A DNA stretch of 64,000 nucleotides from Heliomicrobium undosum (lineage in GTDB: Bacteria; Bacillota; Desulfitobacteriia; Heliobacteriales; Heliobacteriaceae): positions 186,001 to 250,000 of the forward strand of contig NZ_WXEY01000003.1 of assembly GCF_009877425.1 (NCBI RefSeq), in the 5' to 3' direction. The translations under genes and the position numbers were made by a program. Below the pieces are notes generated by a model. It did not search any database. It was not told where the DNA came from and saw only the letters and a program-made list of their open reading frames with translations. Positions 62,804-64,000 of this stretch are shown here, in pieces. Within the stretch, counting starts at the first letter, position 1. Each line of letters opens with the position of its first letter.

Positions 62804-62817
62804 GGGCCTTTTTTTAT
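62792..62817 (+). terminator. terminator at the DUF1858 stop
   Basis: GGCCC, GCGTGA loop, GGGCC, then TTTTTTT; the loop contains the stop codon TGA. It lies immediately before the asp23 RBS (AAGGAG at 62821-62826). Confidence 0.75.
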
Positions 62818-62834
62818 AGGAAGGAGTGTGACCG

Positions 62835-63197
62835 GTGATGACGGTGAAAAATCCCTCTGACATGGGCAGTGTTTCGATCGCCGACGATGTGATCGCCAAT
62901 ATCGCCGGACAGGCGGCGGCAGAGTGTTATGGTCTGGTGGGCATGGCGCCCAAACACCTCTTCGCAGGGATCGGCGTCAACAAGCGGGCGGAAAACGCCG
63001 CTCGCGGCATCCAGGTGAACGCCTACGGTGATTATTCGGTCTCCTTGGATCTGCATGTGATCATGGCCTACGGCGTTCGCATTCCCGAAGTGGCCCGGAC
63101 GGTCATGGAACGGGTCAAGTCAGCTATCGAGAACCAACTGGGGTTGTCTGTTCGTGAGGTGAACGTCCATGTCCATGGACTCAAGATCCCCGATTAA
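62835..63197 (+). CDS. Asp23/Gls24 family protein
   Basis: 120 aa. Typical start SVSIADDVIANIAGQAAAECYGLVGMAPK and end VREVNVHVHGLKI. The family is envelope-stress linked and usually precedes fakA (DAK-phosphatase YloV) in Firmicutes, as here. The GTG at 62835 or the next ATG at 62838 could be the start. It overlaps fakA by 29 nt. Confidence 0.92.
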   Translation: MMTVKNPSDMGSVSIADDVIANIAGQAAAECYGLVGMAPKHLFAGIGVNKRAENAARGIQVNAYGDYSVSLDLHVIMAYGVRIPEVARTVMERVKSAIENQLGLSVREVNVHVHGLKIPD

Positions 63198-64000
63198 GGA
63201 GCGCTTGGACGGGCCTTCCCTGGCCGCCTTGATCCGGGGCGGCGCTAAACGAGTCGAAGTCAACCGGCATCAGGTGGACCGGCTGAACGTATTTCCCGTG
63301 CCTGACGGAGATACGGGCACCAACCTGTCCTTGACGCTGCGCGCCTGCGCCGAGGCCATCCCTGACGGCGAGATCCGGGCGGGAAAAGTGGCCATGGCGG
63401 CGGCGAAGGGCGCATTGCTCGGCGCCCGCGGCAATTCGGGCGTGATTTTTTCTCAACTGTTCCGCGGTTGGGCAAAGGCCCTCGAAGACAAGGAGTCGGT
63501 GTCGCCGCTCGATTGGGCGCGGGCGATGGAAAAAGGGGTGGAGATGGCCTACAAGGCCGTCATGAAACCGGTGGAGGGAACGATCCTGACGGTCGCCAGG
63601 GCGGCGGCCAGGGAAGCCCTCGCTGCGAGCCGCCCCGGCAGTGATCTCGATCAGATCCTGACAGCGGCGATCACGGCGGCCCAGCGGGCGCTCGCCAAGA
63701 CACCGGAGCAACTGCCTGTGTTAAAAGAGGCTGGTGTTGTCGATGCCGGTGGGCAGGGCTATCTGTTCTTTCTGGAGGGTTGCCGCCAGGCTTTGCGCGG
63801 CGAGGCCGTCACAACCGAGGCGTCCCTGTTCGAGAAAGGTGCGGCTGCCGGCGCAGCAAGTCGTGGCGAGGGGCCTTTTGAACAAGGACAGGATCAGTAC
63901 TCCGCGCCGGAGCAGTTCCGCTACTGCACAGAGTTCATCCTCAAAGGGCGTCAACTGCCCCTCAATGGTTTGCGCAAGAGCCTCGAATCTCTGGGCGACT
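63169..64000 (+). CDS. fakA: FakA/YloV-type DAK2-domain kinase (partial, runs off the window)
   Basis: The first 277 codons are present. The DhaL-type ATP-binding domain has VPDGDTGTNLSLTL and GARGNSGVIFSQLFRG, and GVVDAGGQGYLFFLEG closes it. FakA phosphorylates fatty acids bound to FakB, feeding external fatty acids into phospholipid synthesis. ATG 63169 is chosen because GAGGTGA is 6 nt upstream; ATG 63175 also fits. The C-terminal EDD-like domain lies outside the window. Confidence 0.93.
   Translation, partial: MSMDSRSPIKERLDGPSLAALIRGGAKRVEVNRHQVDRLNVFPVPDGDTGTNLSLTLRACAEAIPDGEIRAGKVAMAAAKGALLGARGNSGVIFSQLFRGWAKALEDKESVSPLDWARAMEKGVEMAYKAVMKPVEGTILTVARAAAREALAASRPGSDLDQILTAAITAAQRALAKTPEQLPVLKEAGVVDAGGQGYLFFLEGCRQALRGEAVTTEASLFEKGAAAGAASRGEGPFEQGQDQYSAPEQFRYCTEFILKGRQLPLNGLRKSLESLGD

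Overview
The window reads as a chromosomal segment of a high-GC, endospore-forming member of the Clostridia. Three things point there: an alpha/beta-type small acid-soluble spore protein and a YteA-type protein; Firmicutes-style RNA regulation (an Ile T-box, a PyrR attenuator and an FMN riboswitch); and the gmk-rpoZ-coaBC-priA-def-fmt-rsmB-rlmN-stp-prkC-rsgA-rpe order. The gene set and base composition fit Heliobacteriaceae (Heliobacterium/Heliomicrobium), but this is inference: no photosynthesis gene lies in the window.

Layout. 1-8.5 kb: the end of an upstream gene, a promoter and T-box leader for ileS, a lone pduL, an ACT-domain/UPF0210 pair, yteA, a SASP gene and lspA. 8.5-19 kb: rluD, then the pyrimidine operon pyrR-pyrB-pyrC-carA-carB-pyrK-pyrD. 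Its promoter and PyrR site lie inside or against the 3' end of rluD, and pyrE and pyrF are missing from it. 19-33 kb: an accessory region of mostly single genes (phosphodiesterase-like enzyme, AT-rich orphan glycosyltransferase, NlpC/P60 protein, STAS protein, soluble PAS histidine kinase, 2[4Fe-4S] ferredoxin, VCBS-type protein, Gly/Gln-rich lipoprotein, stalk-domain protein, chemoreceptor, Nudix hydrolase). It also holds gene relics, including a frameshifted cas6 and a methyltransferase scrap, and two copies of a hairpin repeat. 33-39 kb: rqcH divergent from a SERCA-type P-type ATPase, then dapF. 39.5-56.4 kb: a dense housekeeping run from yicC to rpe, with many 1-30 nt overlaps. 56.4-61.1 kb: an FMN riboswitch followed by ribD-ribE-ribBA-ribH and a pyridoxal-kinase-like gene. 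61.1-64 kb: hslO, rpmB (minus strand), a DUF1858 gene, asp23 and the start of fakA, which runs off the end.

A recurring oddity is that several universally conserved enzymes (RluD, PyrK, RqcH, the P-type ATPase, CoaBC, PriA, Fmt) carry in-frame low-complexity linkers or tails between or beyond their normal domains. The most unexplained items are the repeated hairpin with compensatory stem changes, the two-tier hairpin before the ACT/UPF0210 pair, the long-stem leader of metK (no S-box seen), and a terminator-like hairpin in the 5' leader of the histidine kinase. No complete new defence or biosynthetic system was recognised.
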